This document shows positions 42,951 through 55,699 of a stretch of DNA of 64,000 nucleotides, piece after piece (the first letter of the stretch is position 1; each line of letters starts with the position of its first letter). The position numbers and the translations under genes were made by a program. The stretch comes from Viscum album (taxonomy: Eukaryota > Streptophyta > Magnoliopsida > Santalales > Viscaceae). Location of the stretch: contig OY728136.1 in NCBI GenBank assembly GCA_963277665.1, positions 1,973,270,576 to 1,973,334,575 on the forward strand. Direction: 5' to 3'. The notes beneath the pieces were generated by a model that saw only the letters and a program-made list of their open reading frames with translations, did no database searches and was not told the origin of the DNA.

Positions 42951-43906
42951 GTTTGTATGAAAAATTTTATACGTCATGATTAATTTTAACATCTAAAACA
43001 TAAGATATTTATTTGATGAATAATTGTCAACATATATTATAATAATATATAATAAAATCCGTATAATATTTCAGCTTCAAACTTATTAAGGACATGTTTG
43101 ATAAATTTTAAGAATAGTTTTAAGGGATAATTTAGTTTGAACTTTAGATATCGCTATTTAACCTTGAATATTCTTGTGTAATTTTATATTTTAAACATTT
43201 TGGGAATTATTATACAATTTTTTAAACATTTTCATCTTCTTTAATGTTTAATTATAGGTGGAATTCCTTGAATATCCCTTTTATGGTTTTGTGGTCTTTA
43301 AAATTTGACTTTAGTGATTCCGGAATTTAAATTCATCTTGAATACTAATATTCTGAAGAAAAAATGAGATTTTGTGGAAATTGATTAAAGGATTTAATTA
43401 TATCCATCACGTAAGTATATTTTTTTCATTTTCTATTGATCTAAATGGTAATAGGATTCTCTAAATATAGTAATATGATATTGAAACGTAGTTATTATCC
43501 TCGTACCATTAATTATGATCACGCAAAAGAATTTTTAATCATCACAAATTTATTTTCTTATGGACTTAGAATTTCTATGTAGCATTTCATTTTTTATTAT
43601 TATTGGAATCAATAAATATATATAATTTTTTACTCTTTTTGTTTATTCCTACCTTCACCCACCTATGTGAAATCCTAGATATGTGTAACTTCTAGTGATA
43701 TTTATTCTTTCCAATTTCTCTTTTAAGAGGATATTTAATTTACACTTTTTACAATATGGGTTTTAGTATAGGTATTATAAAAATGTAAATCTATTGATGA
43801 AAAAAACTAATTTGAGGAAAAAATTCATTTTAAGGTGGTAGGACGTATAATCCCAAGACATAAGAAATATATTATTTAAAATTAAATTAAATTATTTGAT
43901 AGATTA
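42951..43906. other. AT-rich spacer between units A and B
   Basis: No recognisable coding sequence. If A and B are LTRs of one element, this together with 42556-42950 is all that is left of the interior. Confidence 0.4.
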
Positions 43907-45155
43907 TGTTACATAAAATAAAAATTTTATCTATCATTTTATGGAACACATTTTGTTTTCATTTCCTACACACAACATCGATTTCCTTTGATGACTTATG
44001 TTATAAATATGCCCGACTCTTACCAGAAAATAATAAAATATTAATAATTAATATTATAGTAATCAGCTAATAGTTGGAATGGAATTATTGAATATGATTA
44101 AATAAATTATGAATATATTTTTTTCATATGATTATATAATTAATTCTTTTTTTAAAAATTAATTATAGATGAAAATAAAAATCAATTTAATATAAAGGAT
44201 GTGTTTTATGAAAACCCGTTTCTATAACTAGAATGGATTTTAATATTAATAAATTAAATTAGGCACTATTATTGAATGATAATAATTAAATATATATGTT
44301 ATATATTCAATACAATATTTTTAAAATCATCCAATATATTTTATAGATTTAATATATTAGTAATTCCATTTTTATTCATAAAAAGTAGTATATTTTTAAA
44401 AGGAATTTTTACCACCTTTTAATGGCGAGATTATTTTAAAAATAATATTTGACACATTAGTAATTTTTATTTAAATAAAATCATCATATAAAAATAGATA
44501 TAATTTTTAAGGAGGAATATAAAAATTAATTCTATGTTTAATTTTTGTATTTTTCTAAGGACTTTCATATTTTGATCAATAGTTAAGGACATCGAATTTT
44601 AATTAAAGATTTATTTTCATCGTAATAATTTTGAGTTATAAATTATATTTTTAATTTGTTTAAAAGTATAATTAGATAAATTTAATTTTAGTAAAATAAA
44701 ATTAGGCCATTATAATTTATTTCACATTGAAATTTGATTTCTAAACATTTAAAAATTGTTAACTTTTCTATTTAAAAAACCTATTCTTGTGTACCTTATG
44801 TGGGATTAATTTTAAATTAAAATTTTCCACTTATATGATTGAAATTTTAAAATTGGATTTTTTATTTGGTTTAAACATAATTTTTAATGACAATAAATGT
44901 AAAATTATGTTTTCTACAAAAAAATAATTAAAATTAATTATATGGATTAAGGTAAATTGAGTTTTCTTAGTGTTTAACCATTAATTATAAAGGGGGAATG
45001 ACCTAAACACTCATTAAATGCCAATTTTATTTTCATGATTCATCGGTATCCTATCCTTTATCAAAATTTTATAATTATTGAGGACACATGTTGTTATTAA
45101 TACCACCCAATAGTATTTACCTTTTTTATTTTCAAGAATTACACTCCTTCTCCAC

Positions 45156-45163
45156 TATAAAAG
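45156..45163 (+). promoter_or_regulatory. TATA box of LTR unit B
   Basis: TATAAAAG, 177 bp before a donor-like GGTAAC and 369 bp before the first phased motif, the same distances as in element 1 and LTR D. Confidence 0.65.
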
Positions 45164-45504
45164 GCACTCCTCCTCTAAACCACATCACACCTCCCAAGAA
45201 CTTTGGAACATCCCAAACCAGCCCAAATAATATCCAAACATCCCAAATCTTATCCTATAAGCCTCAATTTTGGAATAAAGGAATCCAAGAATGTCATTTT
45301 TTTTAAACCAAAAGAAGTTACATAAAAAAGTGGTAACATTATTCAACAGTCTCTTTTCTATTATTTCTATCTAAAACCACTCCAATTATTCTTATACCAT
45401 GATTATATAATAACATTAGTATCACAAATATTCAAATATGTTTTTATGTTAATGATTTTAACCACACCTTCACACACTTCTATCATATGGGATACACATT
45501 CATC

Positions 45505-46150
45505 ATTCATTTGTTTGACGAACTACTGCCTCGCAAACCAATGTCGTACGTTCTTCCATTACTAATTTTAACAGATGGGAATAATGATGGAATTAATGAT
45601 TGTATATAATATATATAGTATATTTATAATTTTTCCACACTTATTAAATTTTTATATAACATATACCTTCATTATTTACATTTTATAGGAATATGATAAC
45701 AACAATTATGGACATGTGGACTACCACCACCACAGAGCAAAGTCATCTGTTCACACTTTACATAGAATGTATTAATAAGATATTTAATAAAAATATATGA
45801 CATAATTAAATATTTATGATATTAAGTACATAATTATATATCTTTTCATTTAAAATATCATTTTATTTTTTACATTTCACACACGTAAAAATTGATAACG
45901 TTGTTTGTGAACTTATGGACTACCGCCTCCTCGAAGCAATGTGATTCTTTATTTTTCATGCCCACTTCATAGGAATTATAAATATATAAATATATATATA
46001 TATATAATTAAATAATATGGTATTTATGATATAATTTTCATTATATAAAGAAAAACATTACATACCTTCTTTCTATAATTATCATCAAAAAATGAGAACG
46101 TTGTTCTTGGATATATATGACCTACCTTCTCCTTGATCCTAACATTCATA
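45505..46150 (+). promoter_or_regulatory. Four phased motifs in LTR unit B
   Basis: ACTACTGCCTC (45525), ACTACCACCACCACA (45723), ACTACCGCCTCCTCG (45922) and CCTACCTTCTCC (46124) are spaced 198, 199 and 202 bp. Confidence 0.65.
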
Positions 46151-47224
46151 TTTCCTAGCCTTATTTATTAAATTATTTTAAAAGTTTAATTTTTTTTCAA
46201 ATTCAATAATAATTTCATTATTATTATTATTCCTCGTATGTTTAAATAATTACCTTGGCGACCGTAGTGGACCTATCAAAGTCAGTTTTGACAAATATGT
46301 TGAATATGGTCAAAACACCTGACCAAAATATTGGGGATTAATATATTTTATATAAATTATTTATAATATAAATCAAAATAAAAATTTAATTGTAAATTTT
46401 TATGAATAATGTAATTAATTAAAAGTATTTTATTATTTAGTAATATATAAGAGTAGCATGATAAATCAAACTCATGGTAAGGGATTTCTTAACTCAAGTT
46501 CCATTCATTGGGTTCACATTCTATGTCATTTGTTATGTTAGACATATAAAATATATTAAATTTCATATTATTACATTATAATGTATTTTAATATTTATTT
46601 ATTGTATTTATTTTTTTCAAACATAATTACTTCATTGATTTATTCTCAATCCAATGATGTGATCTTTGTAAGTGTTTTTCTCATCTCACATTTGTTTCTA
46701 TGAGATATATTCCAAATTCACCAATTATTTTGGTTTTCTGTTTTATTTAGTTCCCATGAATTTATTTTACTGTACATATACTTATATTTATGGGTTTTAT
46801 CGTATCATTTTTATAATCTTGCTTTTATGGGATTTATAATTTCAATGTTACCAAACTAGTAGTATATTTTTTTTCACAATTTTCCATCTTTGAGTTGTTT
46901 GTTAGGTTATATAAAAATATTCATTTATGTGGTTTGTATACCTATACATTGAAATTATATTACATGAATACCATTATTCCTGTGATATTATATGTTTCAT
47001 TTAATTTTATTCCATCATATAGATTTTGATTCAAATTTTTCTAGGTTGTATGAGAAACATTGGACTATTTAAAGGTTAATTTTTCATGATTTTTTTTAAT
47101 GATATTGTAATGGTATTCCATGAAAACACCCTCATTGTTACTTATCCTACACTATGGATATTTTTTATTGATATAATCCTCTTTATTTAATGGTTTAATT
47201 AATATTGTTTCACATAGATTTATT

Positions 47225-47620
47225 TGGAACGTGTTTCTCTTTCATGGGTTTATCTTTCTCTAAAAATATTGATATGGAACCCATTTTCTTTTCCTGGTTT
47301 AATCTGGTTTCAACTTGATTTTTATTGAACCAGTTTTTTAGGGGATAGTCATGTTTCAATTATATTTTTATTGGTCTCATTTATTTTCCATGGTTTAATA
47401 TTATTCCAAATATATTGTTATTGAACACCTTTATTTCATGGGTTAATCATGTTTTAAAGAGATTGTTTTTGAACCCATTTCTTTTATATGGGTTAATCAG
47501 GATTCAAAGAGATTTTTTTGAACCCATTTTTTTCTATGGGTTAATAATGTTTCAAAGAAATTGATAGGAACCCCATATATTTTCCAAGGGTTATTCGGGT
47601 TATAAAAAAGGTAATGGTTT
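47225..47620 (+). repeat. 49-50-bp tandem array in unit B (about eight units)
   Basis: CCCATTT-like starts at about 47230, 47280, 47330, 47377, 47426, 47474, 47523 and 47572. The unit is the same as in 29262-29710. Confidence 0.8.
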
Positions 47621-48550
47621 CCCCTATGATATTATGATTAAATGAAAGATTTTATTTGTTCTGTAATTGTACATGTAAATTTGATTTGCGGTTATGTGAT
47701 AAAATAAATATGGGTAATTTTGTGACAAACCATTTTTTGGGTTCAATGATATACCGATGTTAGGTATTTATGTGATAAATGAATGACTAGTGGTTCCATG
47801 ATATCCCACCAATGTATTAAGTATACAATTAATCCATATAGATATTCCATTTTTAAGAGTGACATGTTTGGAATTTGATTTTATGGTTATTTCATTTATA
47901 AGAATGAAAATTATAATAATGTACCAAGATACATTTATATGTTTTATATTCTTTCAATCTTTTTAACATGTTTATAATGATTGAGATACTGATCCCATGG
48001 ATTTTTATTATTTATTCCTATAACTATTTCATTTTCCATGTTTTCCAATTTTATGATCCAAGTATTCATCGATATATTTTATTCTATGACTCACTCATTA
48101 ACATTGGTTATGTAATGATACCCTTGTGAACACTTATTCTCATTTATGACATTCAATTGTTAATAATAATGTTTAACCTTACTATGAATTTGAGATCCCC
48201 CTTCTTAAATTTCCATCTCTATAGGATTTAAATAATGATGACGAAGATATATTATCTTGAAGGTATTTCATTTGGATTATGGTGATGTATTAATGAAAAA
48301 AATAAAACCTGGGTTATGTGGGAGAAATTACCAATTTTATTATTTTGAACTATTTATGTAAGAGATTTTTCTAATTCTCTAAAACTCTAAACATAAAATT
48401 TCCTCTAGTATGAATGTGATATATGTTTTCCATTTGATTTTATAAATTCTAGATGAAAAATTTGGGACAAAATAATTGATAACAAAGTTGGGAATATAAA
48501 TATAATGATTTACGCATAGGATCTAGATGTGTGGGTTCTGGGTTGTTATA

Positions 48551-48959
48551 TATCATCTTCATTCTTTCCCATGATCATAAAATCATCACACAATGACATC
48601 ATGAGATCATCACTGGTTTATGTGACAAATTCATGTGATGACCTCTATTCTTAAAAAGAATTTAATATAAAGTTTCATACCATTCCTTATTTTTTGGATT
48701 ATATAAATAAATAAATGTGTTTCTTTAAAAAGTAATAGTTCCCATCTATCTATGTTCATAGAGGTAGAAACCTGATCGAGAGGTAGGACATGATGAGTAA
48801 AATCAAATATATGTGACATGGGAAATCAAATGATGAATATCCTTATAATCAAACATCAATTTTTCTTTCAATTTTTAAATATGTGGGATAACAGTATCTA
48901 TGTTAGTGAATATTAAATAAAATCTCTAAAGAAGCTTATCTCTGCATTATAAGGAAATT
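48551..48959. other. Non-coding AT-rich spacer
   Basis: No family match; the minus-strand ORF at 48631-48819 has no recognisable content. Confidence 0.35.
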
Positions 48960-49590
48960 GAATATTTTTTATTGGTTTAGCCAACAATGGGGTCCAACAC
49001 CCGTCACACCTACGCACACCACCAGGCTTCAGCCATGCGGACATCTACACAAAGCTATTCATGTCATCGGTCATATGATTATATTTATCCTTACACATGG
49101 CCTCATCCATACTGTGGCCCTTATATATTATCCCTATCAAGGGTTTTATGATATTCCTTTTGGTGTGTATTCTTATTGCAGGCTCTCCTAAGGCGGTTGA
49201 CCCTCGAGCCCCCTATATGTGGTAGATGGATAGACTTGGGGAGTTCCCATGGTTTAATACATTTTTTAATATGAGGTATAAACATATATACCTAAATTAT
49301 TCGACATATAAAAATTAAATTACAATTCTTCTTTAATAATATTCCAATACAGCCATTACATAATGAAATCCCTCAATATATCATCTACAAATATCTTAAC
49401 ATCGTGCAATTTTCAATCGTCTATTACATATAGCTTTTGAAATAAGATGGGTTCAACAATCATTATACATTAAACATAAATACTTTTCTAAGTGTAAAAA
49501 ATCCATTTCCATAACAAGAATCGTTATCACTTTTTGAGGAATCAACACATCATCCACAAATATGTATTGACTAACTAAAAATAAATTCAA
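48960..49590 (-). repeat. Copia-LTR-like repeat, second copy
   Basis: It is similar to 11950-12570, most clearly from about 49100 (CCCCCTATATGTG, GGATAGACTTGG) to AATAAATTCA at 49590. With no copia coding sequence next to it, it may be a solo LTR. The ORF at 48958-49191 is within it and is chance. Confidence 0.45.
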
Positions 49591-49619
49591 CCAAATATCG
49601 ACATAAATGAGTAATCAAA

Positions 49620-50253
49620 ATTTATGATATGTATCTCTATATGGGGTGAGATATAGAAATCATACTTGTTGGGATGGTTTGGCTAAAAAAACTACATAGA
49701 CCCAATCATCTATATGAGATGAGATAAAAGGATTAAGTGATGTATAATTATATAAAAGATTTACATAGTGGAAAGAAGTGCTATAATGACAACCATTGAT
49801 TGGAAATAAATTTTGAAGTTTGAGACATGTTTTTTACATTTAATATCAAAATGAAAGAGATTTATGTGGTTTATAAAGAAAGGAAATACAATCCTTAGGA
49901 ACATTGACTCCTTTTATATCCATGATCACATTGGATCTATTGCCTATAAGATATCACTTCCACCAAATGTGGATCATGTTCATGAATAGTTCTATGTATC
50001 TCTATAGATTAAGTATATAACTGATCCATCACACATACTAAATATATAGGTGGTGAAATTTAAGAATAACCTCTATTATGAGGAGCATCTGGTAGGGATG
50101 TTAGAACAAAGAGACAAATGTCTACATAATAAGAGAGCTCACATTTTTAAAGTGATGTGGAAGGAACCTAAATATAAAGAGGAAATGTGGGAACCAAACG
50201 AAACAATGAAATTAAATTACCCTCATCTATTAGAAAATAAGATTTTGTGTTGA
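49620..50253 (+). pseudogene. pol: Gypsy integrase C-terminus and chromodomain remnant
   Basis: LEINFEV with DMFFTFNIKMKEI after it, then IGSIAYKISLPPNVDHVHE, follow the Tekay-type block LEFxVGDHVF...RVGPVAYRLALPPxLSxVHxVF with stops between. The open end 50050-50253 (HLVGMLEQRDKCLHNKRAHI, FKVMWKEPKYKEEMWEPNET, YPHLL) matches the chromodomain and the typical YPHLF terminus. The cage Trp that is a stop in element 1 is preserved here (VMW). A polypurine tract and LTR start follow at 50274-50292. Confidence 0.75.
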
Positions 50254-50273
50254 AATTTCATGGAAAAATTTTA

Positions 50274-50291
50274 TAAATAGGGGAATAATAT
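50274..50291 (+). other. Polypurine tract of the 50-kb gypsy element
   Basis: AAATAGGGGAATAATATT follows the chromodomain stop by about 25 bp, preceded by GAAATTTCATGGAAAAATTT, which resembles the conserved GAAATTTCGAGGACGAAATT that precedes the tract in Tekay/Del elements. Confidence 0.65.
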
Positions 50292-53200
50292 TGTGACCTA
50301 AATTTTATAAGTGATAATTTTGTCCAAAATAAACGTGTCTTTAATAATATCATATATTGTATTATACACATCAATCAGATAGAGAAACCAAAATAATTTC
50401 ATTTCATAAGATAATTTCATTATGTTAATCCACATCCAAACCCATAAAAACTCCCAAAATTACAATTCATTATAAAATGTAGAATAATAAATATATAATG
50501 GTAATTGTATTGTTTTTTCCAATCTATAAAAATAATCTCTCATGAATTACACTTTAGAAATGAAATCGAATATTAGTAAATTAATATACATTTTAAAAAA
50601 TGAAAATATATTAACAAGGAAATATTCGTAGTTAATGTTCAATGAAATTGTTATGTGGTATTTATTTGTGGCAACATGAATGCCGGAATAGTATTTTTTT
50701 CCATTATAATAGTAACCTAGCCATTATGAATAGTAACATAAAAATTAGGAATAGTAATTGAGTCGTTATAATAGAGATATGAACTCAATATAATAAAATA
50801 TAATATAAATAATATTAAAAAAATTTAATTTAATAAAATATAAATATTACCATTCTATAAATAGATGTAAATGTTAAAAACATGAAGAAAATAAAATAAA
50901 ATTTTTAATGAACTGTATTTTAATACATTTCATAAAAATCATAATCTATTTATTAAATTTTTTTAATATTATAGAAAATTATTTTCATAAAATTAATATC
51001 ATTTTTTTAATTATCATGATGAATTTTTCCAAAGGTTGTTTTTTAGAAAATTTTCTAAATTACTATAATTTTTTCTAAATTTTAAAACTAATATTTTTAA
51101 AATAATACATGTTTAATGACATAATGATAATTAAAAATGAATTTATAAATGATAAATTGGTAATTTATGGTAAAAATAAACATATTTGGATATATGGGTC
51201 ATTTAAAAATGTTAATCTTATTTTCTGAAACTAAAAATTAATTTCCAAGGAAAATGTCTAATGTCTCCATTTAAATGATGTTTTTTTATTTCTTGAATTT
51301 ACATTTGAGTAAAACAATAAATTAAATATAAAAAGTGACTAAAATAACTAAAATAATGTTATTTAATTAAAATAAATTACTTCTTTTAATATATTCTACT
51401 ATTCAATGGTTTATCTTTGATATTATTTTTTATTTATTATTTTTTCATTAAAATACTCCTCTCCTCAAGTACAAATACCCCCTCCCCATCCACTTGGAAA
51501 TCTACTACTCCCTCACATAAAAAAGAAAAAACATAAGATAAATTCATTCCCTTAAGGACCATATAATCAATATGGATATTTTGGATTCATTCATCTCCAT
51601 CCATCCAAGGATTTTAGTGTTACATAGAAGAAGAATAACTATTATGAGTGTAATTTTCATCATCTCTTTTTCAAATTTTCTGCTTCTCTTCCTCTTTTTC
51701 TTTACTCCTTTCAAAACCAAATCCCATAATACTGGATTAATATTATTTTATAATTATGTTTATAATTTTAAAATACATTAAAATTTTATTTTTTAATTAT
51801 TTAAATTTCATACCAATATTTCTTCTCTATTGGATAATGTCCCATTAATAGTTGGTTAAACCCTAATTTAGACATTGTTTACTCCTTTCATAACACCACA
51901 CTTATGATTGGTTTAAATAAATTATTTATTATATATATGTATAAATATATTTATTTCTATAATTTTTAATTAATTCCTCTTGTCAATTAATTACTTTGAA
52001 CCAAAATAGAAATATCAAAACATAATTAGATATTTTTAAGGTAAGTACAATACCAAAATGATTCACTTATAAAAATGAAATTATGGAATATAATCCAACT
52101 ATTGCACTAAATTTATAGTGAAAATATTAATATAATCCAAATTAAGTACAATTTTTTGTTAAAAATAAATTTTTCATTCATGAAGTGTAAAATCATAGAC
52201 ATAAAGCTAGATTTAAGATAACAGGATTACAGAACACAACTCCTTGTTTTTTTGGGAAATCCCCCATTCACATCATTTTCATTATAGAAATTTGGGTAAT
52301 TTTCCTAAAATACCTTTACATTATCCATCCAAACTTCTTGTTGGGATATACATGTTCTTACCCTATTGAAATGATTTTAATAAAATATATTATATTCCTC
52401 AAAATAAATTTATTTTCAAAAAACATCACATTGTCTCCAATTGAGTACTCCTCCACCTAAGAATAATTATTAATTATTCCAAAACATTATTTCCCTTATT
52501 ATTTTTGTAATTAATGAGTATATTCTATAAATTATAATATAGGAAATATTTATGAATCCCATTCCTTTCAATGGTTTTATTTAATTATTATGGTTTTTAT
52601 ACATTCTATGTGGCATGCCTGGTATTTAAAATTTTATTATGTGACAAGTGGGCCAAAAATTAGAAAGAAATATACTGTATTGGGTAATGTGATATATCTC
52701 ATGATATTATGTGTATTATGTGTTAACATGATGCTTTATTTTTCATAATTATTATGTCACCATTTATGTAAATATATTATGCATGAAAATTATATTAATT
52801 GTATTCAAAACTATGTGCGGGTTTGACCATAAGGTTTTGAAGTTTCATTATTATTCATATGCCCCATTCTGTGCATTTTTAATTGATTCGATAAATATTA
52901 TGATAATAATTATATTCTTATGATATGATGATGTTATTTATCCTCACCAAAATATTATTGATTTATATCCCTCATTCCTCCTTGTATTGGGATTTCATCT
53001 CACCCCCTTCTTTGATGTATATCATTAGGTGATATCATATACTAAGGAGGTCATGAAAAATTATATAAACATATTGAATATGTATTTAAATAAATGTATA
53101 TGTTTTATTATATAAAAGGTATGTATGATCCATGTTTTCCCAATATATTTTACATTTATAGCCTTGAATGTGTTACTATTATGATGTTTATCATAAAAAT

Positions 53201-54080
53201 GATGTCATAATAATGAAATAAAACGTTGTATAAATGTATAAAAATATTTTATCTGGTATCTAATGACCATATATATTATATAAATAGATAATTTAATTAT
53301 TTTTTGAGATTATGTAGTGTCAAAATAGTTAGGATGGGTGACCTTAAGAAACTTGTGAGGTGTTAGAGACCATGATAAATGGAAATATATGAAATAAGGT
53401 TAATCTAAGGGTTATTTGGTCATACAATGAAATATTTTTTTAACAAATAATATATCATTCAATTAGATGGTTGGTAAGAGATACATCACTCACATTTGGT
53501 AGTTTATTTTCAGAATAATAATTTATATCAGTGTTGTATCATCTACAAATAATTTTATAACATTGGCGGGTCATTCCTCATGTGGTTGGTATTTTGTTTC
53601 CTTGTTCAATTGGTTGTTTTGAGGTAATAATGTATTTTTTACCATATAAAATTAATATGACGATATATCATTCGTCATGGAATTGAAAAATGTTGATACA
53701 TTGTTCATCCAGAGATACCATGTTTTCTAGTTTCTTTGAACATACGATGGATCATTTACATTAGTATTTTTTTGGAGTGGTACATCATTTACAAGGACAT
53801 ACCTCATTTACCAATATTTTTTGGTTATTGAAGTGTCATTATATAGAGATATACATGATATAGAATTATTATTCATCCAGCCTATGTGATATTAATTTTT
53901 TAATCAAAATATAAAATTATTGATGATTTTTCATTCAACAAGACATTGTTATAGTTAATAATCATTCACATGGGATCTGTAGTTGTTATTGAACATTCAC
54001 AGTGTGGGGATATATTATTCATTGATGGTTTATGGAATTGTGATAAATCATTCAATATGACTTATGAGATGAGGTTAGAT
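50292..54080 (+). repeat. LTR C (3' LTR of the 50-kb gypsy element, end uncertain)
   Basis: It starts TGTGACCTAAATTT right after the polypurine tract. TACAAATA at 51470 stands where TATA is expected (about 1.18 kb in) and GAGTGTAATTTTCATC at 51650 resembles the donor of the other LTRs, 180 bp on. No clear ACC-motif array follows. Between about 53440 and 54080 degenerate TACATCATTYACA-like words recur. The end of the LTR is not visible. The ORF at 51572-51781 lies in the putative leader and looks chance. Confidence 0.5.
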
Positions 54081-55690
54081 AGATCATTCTTCCTAATGGA
54101 GTTTTTAGACTATAGGCAAATAATAAAATTCTAGTACTGGATAAAGCTGGTAGGGTCGAACAGGGTTTTGTTTGCAAGAACTCCATGTTTTGAATAGTTT
54201 ATTTGACTTCTCAGTTTATTAGTATATCATATTTTGAATTGACATTATTTTACAATATTTATTTTTTGAAGTAATTAGTGGTGGTGTATTTATTTATAGT
54301 CACAACCTATATAAGAGTTACAGTGCACGAAAACATCTCTTAATTCGTAAAAAATGGTATAGAAAGGACCTCACATTTGATAGTGGACAAGGTTTAGTGG
54401 GTTAGGAGTCAAGATATGTGGCTGGATAGGGACACATGAACAAGTTTTTTTATATTATAAATGTTTGCGAATAATTTTTATCAATATGGATATGATCATC
54501 CCCTGGGATATCTATTGTTGGGTGTATGTTAGTGTGAAACTAAATTCTATCTCATTTTTTATAGCATGTGTTGATTACTTATCCTTCTCATAGTTTTAAT
54601 GTCTCTCTTTAGATTTTCAATACAGTTGCTATTTATTAATATGTATCATGTCATTTATGGTCCTCTAAAAGTGGGTACACTCTCCTAATGATTTTCTTTT
54701 TAACAACTATTTCTATTCAACACCCTTTAAGGTATAAGGTGGTGCAATTTGGGTCATGTGGAACCCTCCAATAAAGAGTCATTAAGGACAAGGACCTAAA
54801 ATATTTCTATAAGAACCATGTTTTGTATAGAAAAAATAATTTTAAATTGAAAATAAAATATATAAAAAAATCCAGAAATAAGATAGACCATATAAAAAAG
54901 AGTGTGTGACCTATATATTAGTAAATTATAGGTTGGTAGTGATGGTATTTTTGGTCATTGTTTAAATATGTTGCAATTTTTGATTTATAAGAAATAAGAT
55001 GTGTGATTTATGATTAATTTTCTTACTACTGGATAGCGTATGGGTGAGATTTTAAATTCATGTATAACATTTTCTAAATTGGAATGAAATAAAATTAGTA
55101 ACATTTCATTTTATAGGTATTCAAATTATGATGTATCAAATGGTAATTTAAGTTGCCAACAATAATATAAGTATTATTTTATTATATAAATTTATAGTGT
55201 AATTCCACTTAAATATCCCTTATTTACTAGTCCATATATATAATATTTATTTATTATTAATGTCATTATATGAGTTACTACACCTAAATCTAAGGTGGGT
55301 AAGTTCGGCTAGACTTACACCAGAATGTGCCAAATCCTATTTTCATTTCATGTGTAATTATATATTATCATTTTGTGTTTTATGGTATTTTTTTCCATAA
55401 AAAATGATATCAAGATATTTGATAGATATCTATTCAGACGTGTATTTAGAATTATTTTGATATTAAATCCTGATAGGCCCTAGTAAGAATCTAAGTGGGT
55501 GGTGTTGCGAATGAGACATAGACTACATAGATAGAGGAAACTATCATGCCCTCTCATCTAATTGATTAGCTGCTTTGATATATTTTTCAGTTGGTCTTGT
55601 AGTTTATGGGTTATGGGGTGTTAGGAGGTAGGATGACCATGTTAGATTTGAATTTAGAGTTTCATCCTAAACATATACCAATCTTAATTG
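54081..55690. other. Relic DNA, no gene recognised
   Basis: It would be the leader and gag region of a plus-strand gypsy element given the RT remnant that follows, but no Gag or zinc knuckle can be identified. Confidence 0.3.
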
Positions 55691-55699
55691 GTAAGGATG

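Larger units (their letters stand above)
43907..48550 (+). repeat. LTR-like unit B (about 4.6 kb)
   Basis: It is a near full-length homologue of unit A with better preserved signals: TATAAAAG at 45156, donor-like GTGGTAACATT at 45333, four phased motifs (45525-46124), a 50-bp array (47230-47620) and the end GGTTGTTATA. The ORF at 45088-45306 overlaps the TATA and is chance. The 5' boundary is inferred from where similarity to unit A begins. Confidence 0.75.

Noticed and set aside
51572..51781. 69-codon plus-strand ORF
   Set aside because: It lies between the putative TATA and beyond the donor of LTR C; no similarity to a known protein seen.
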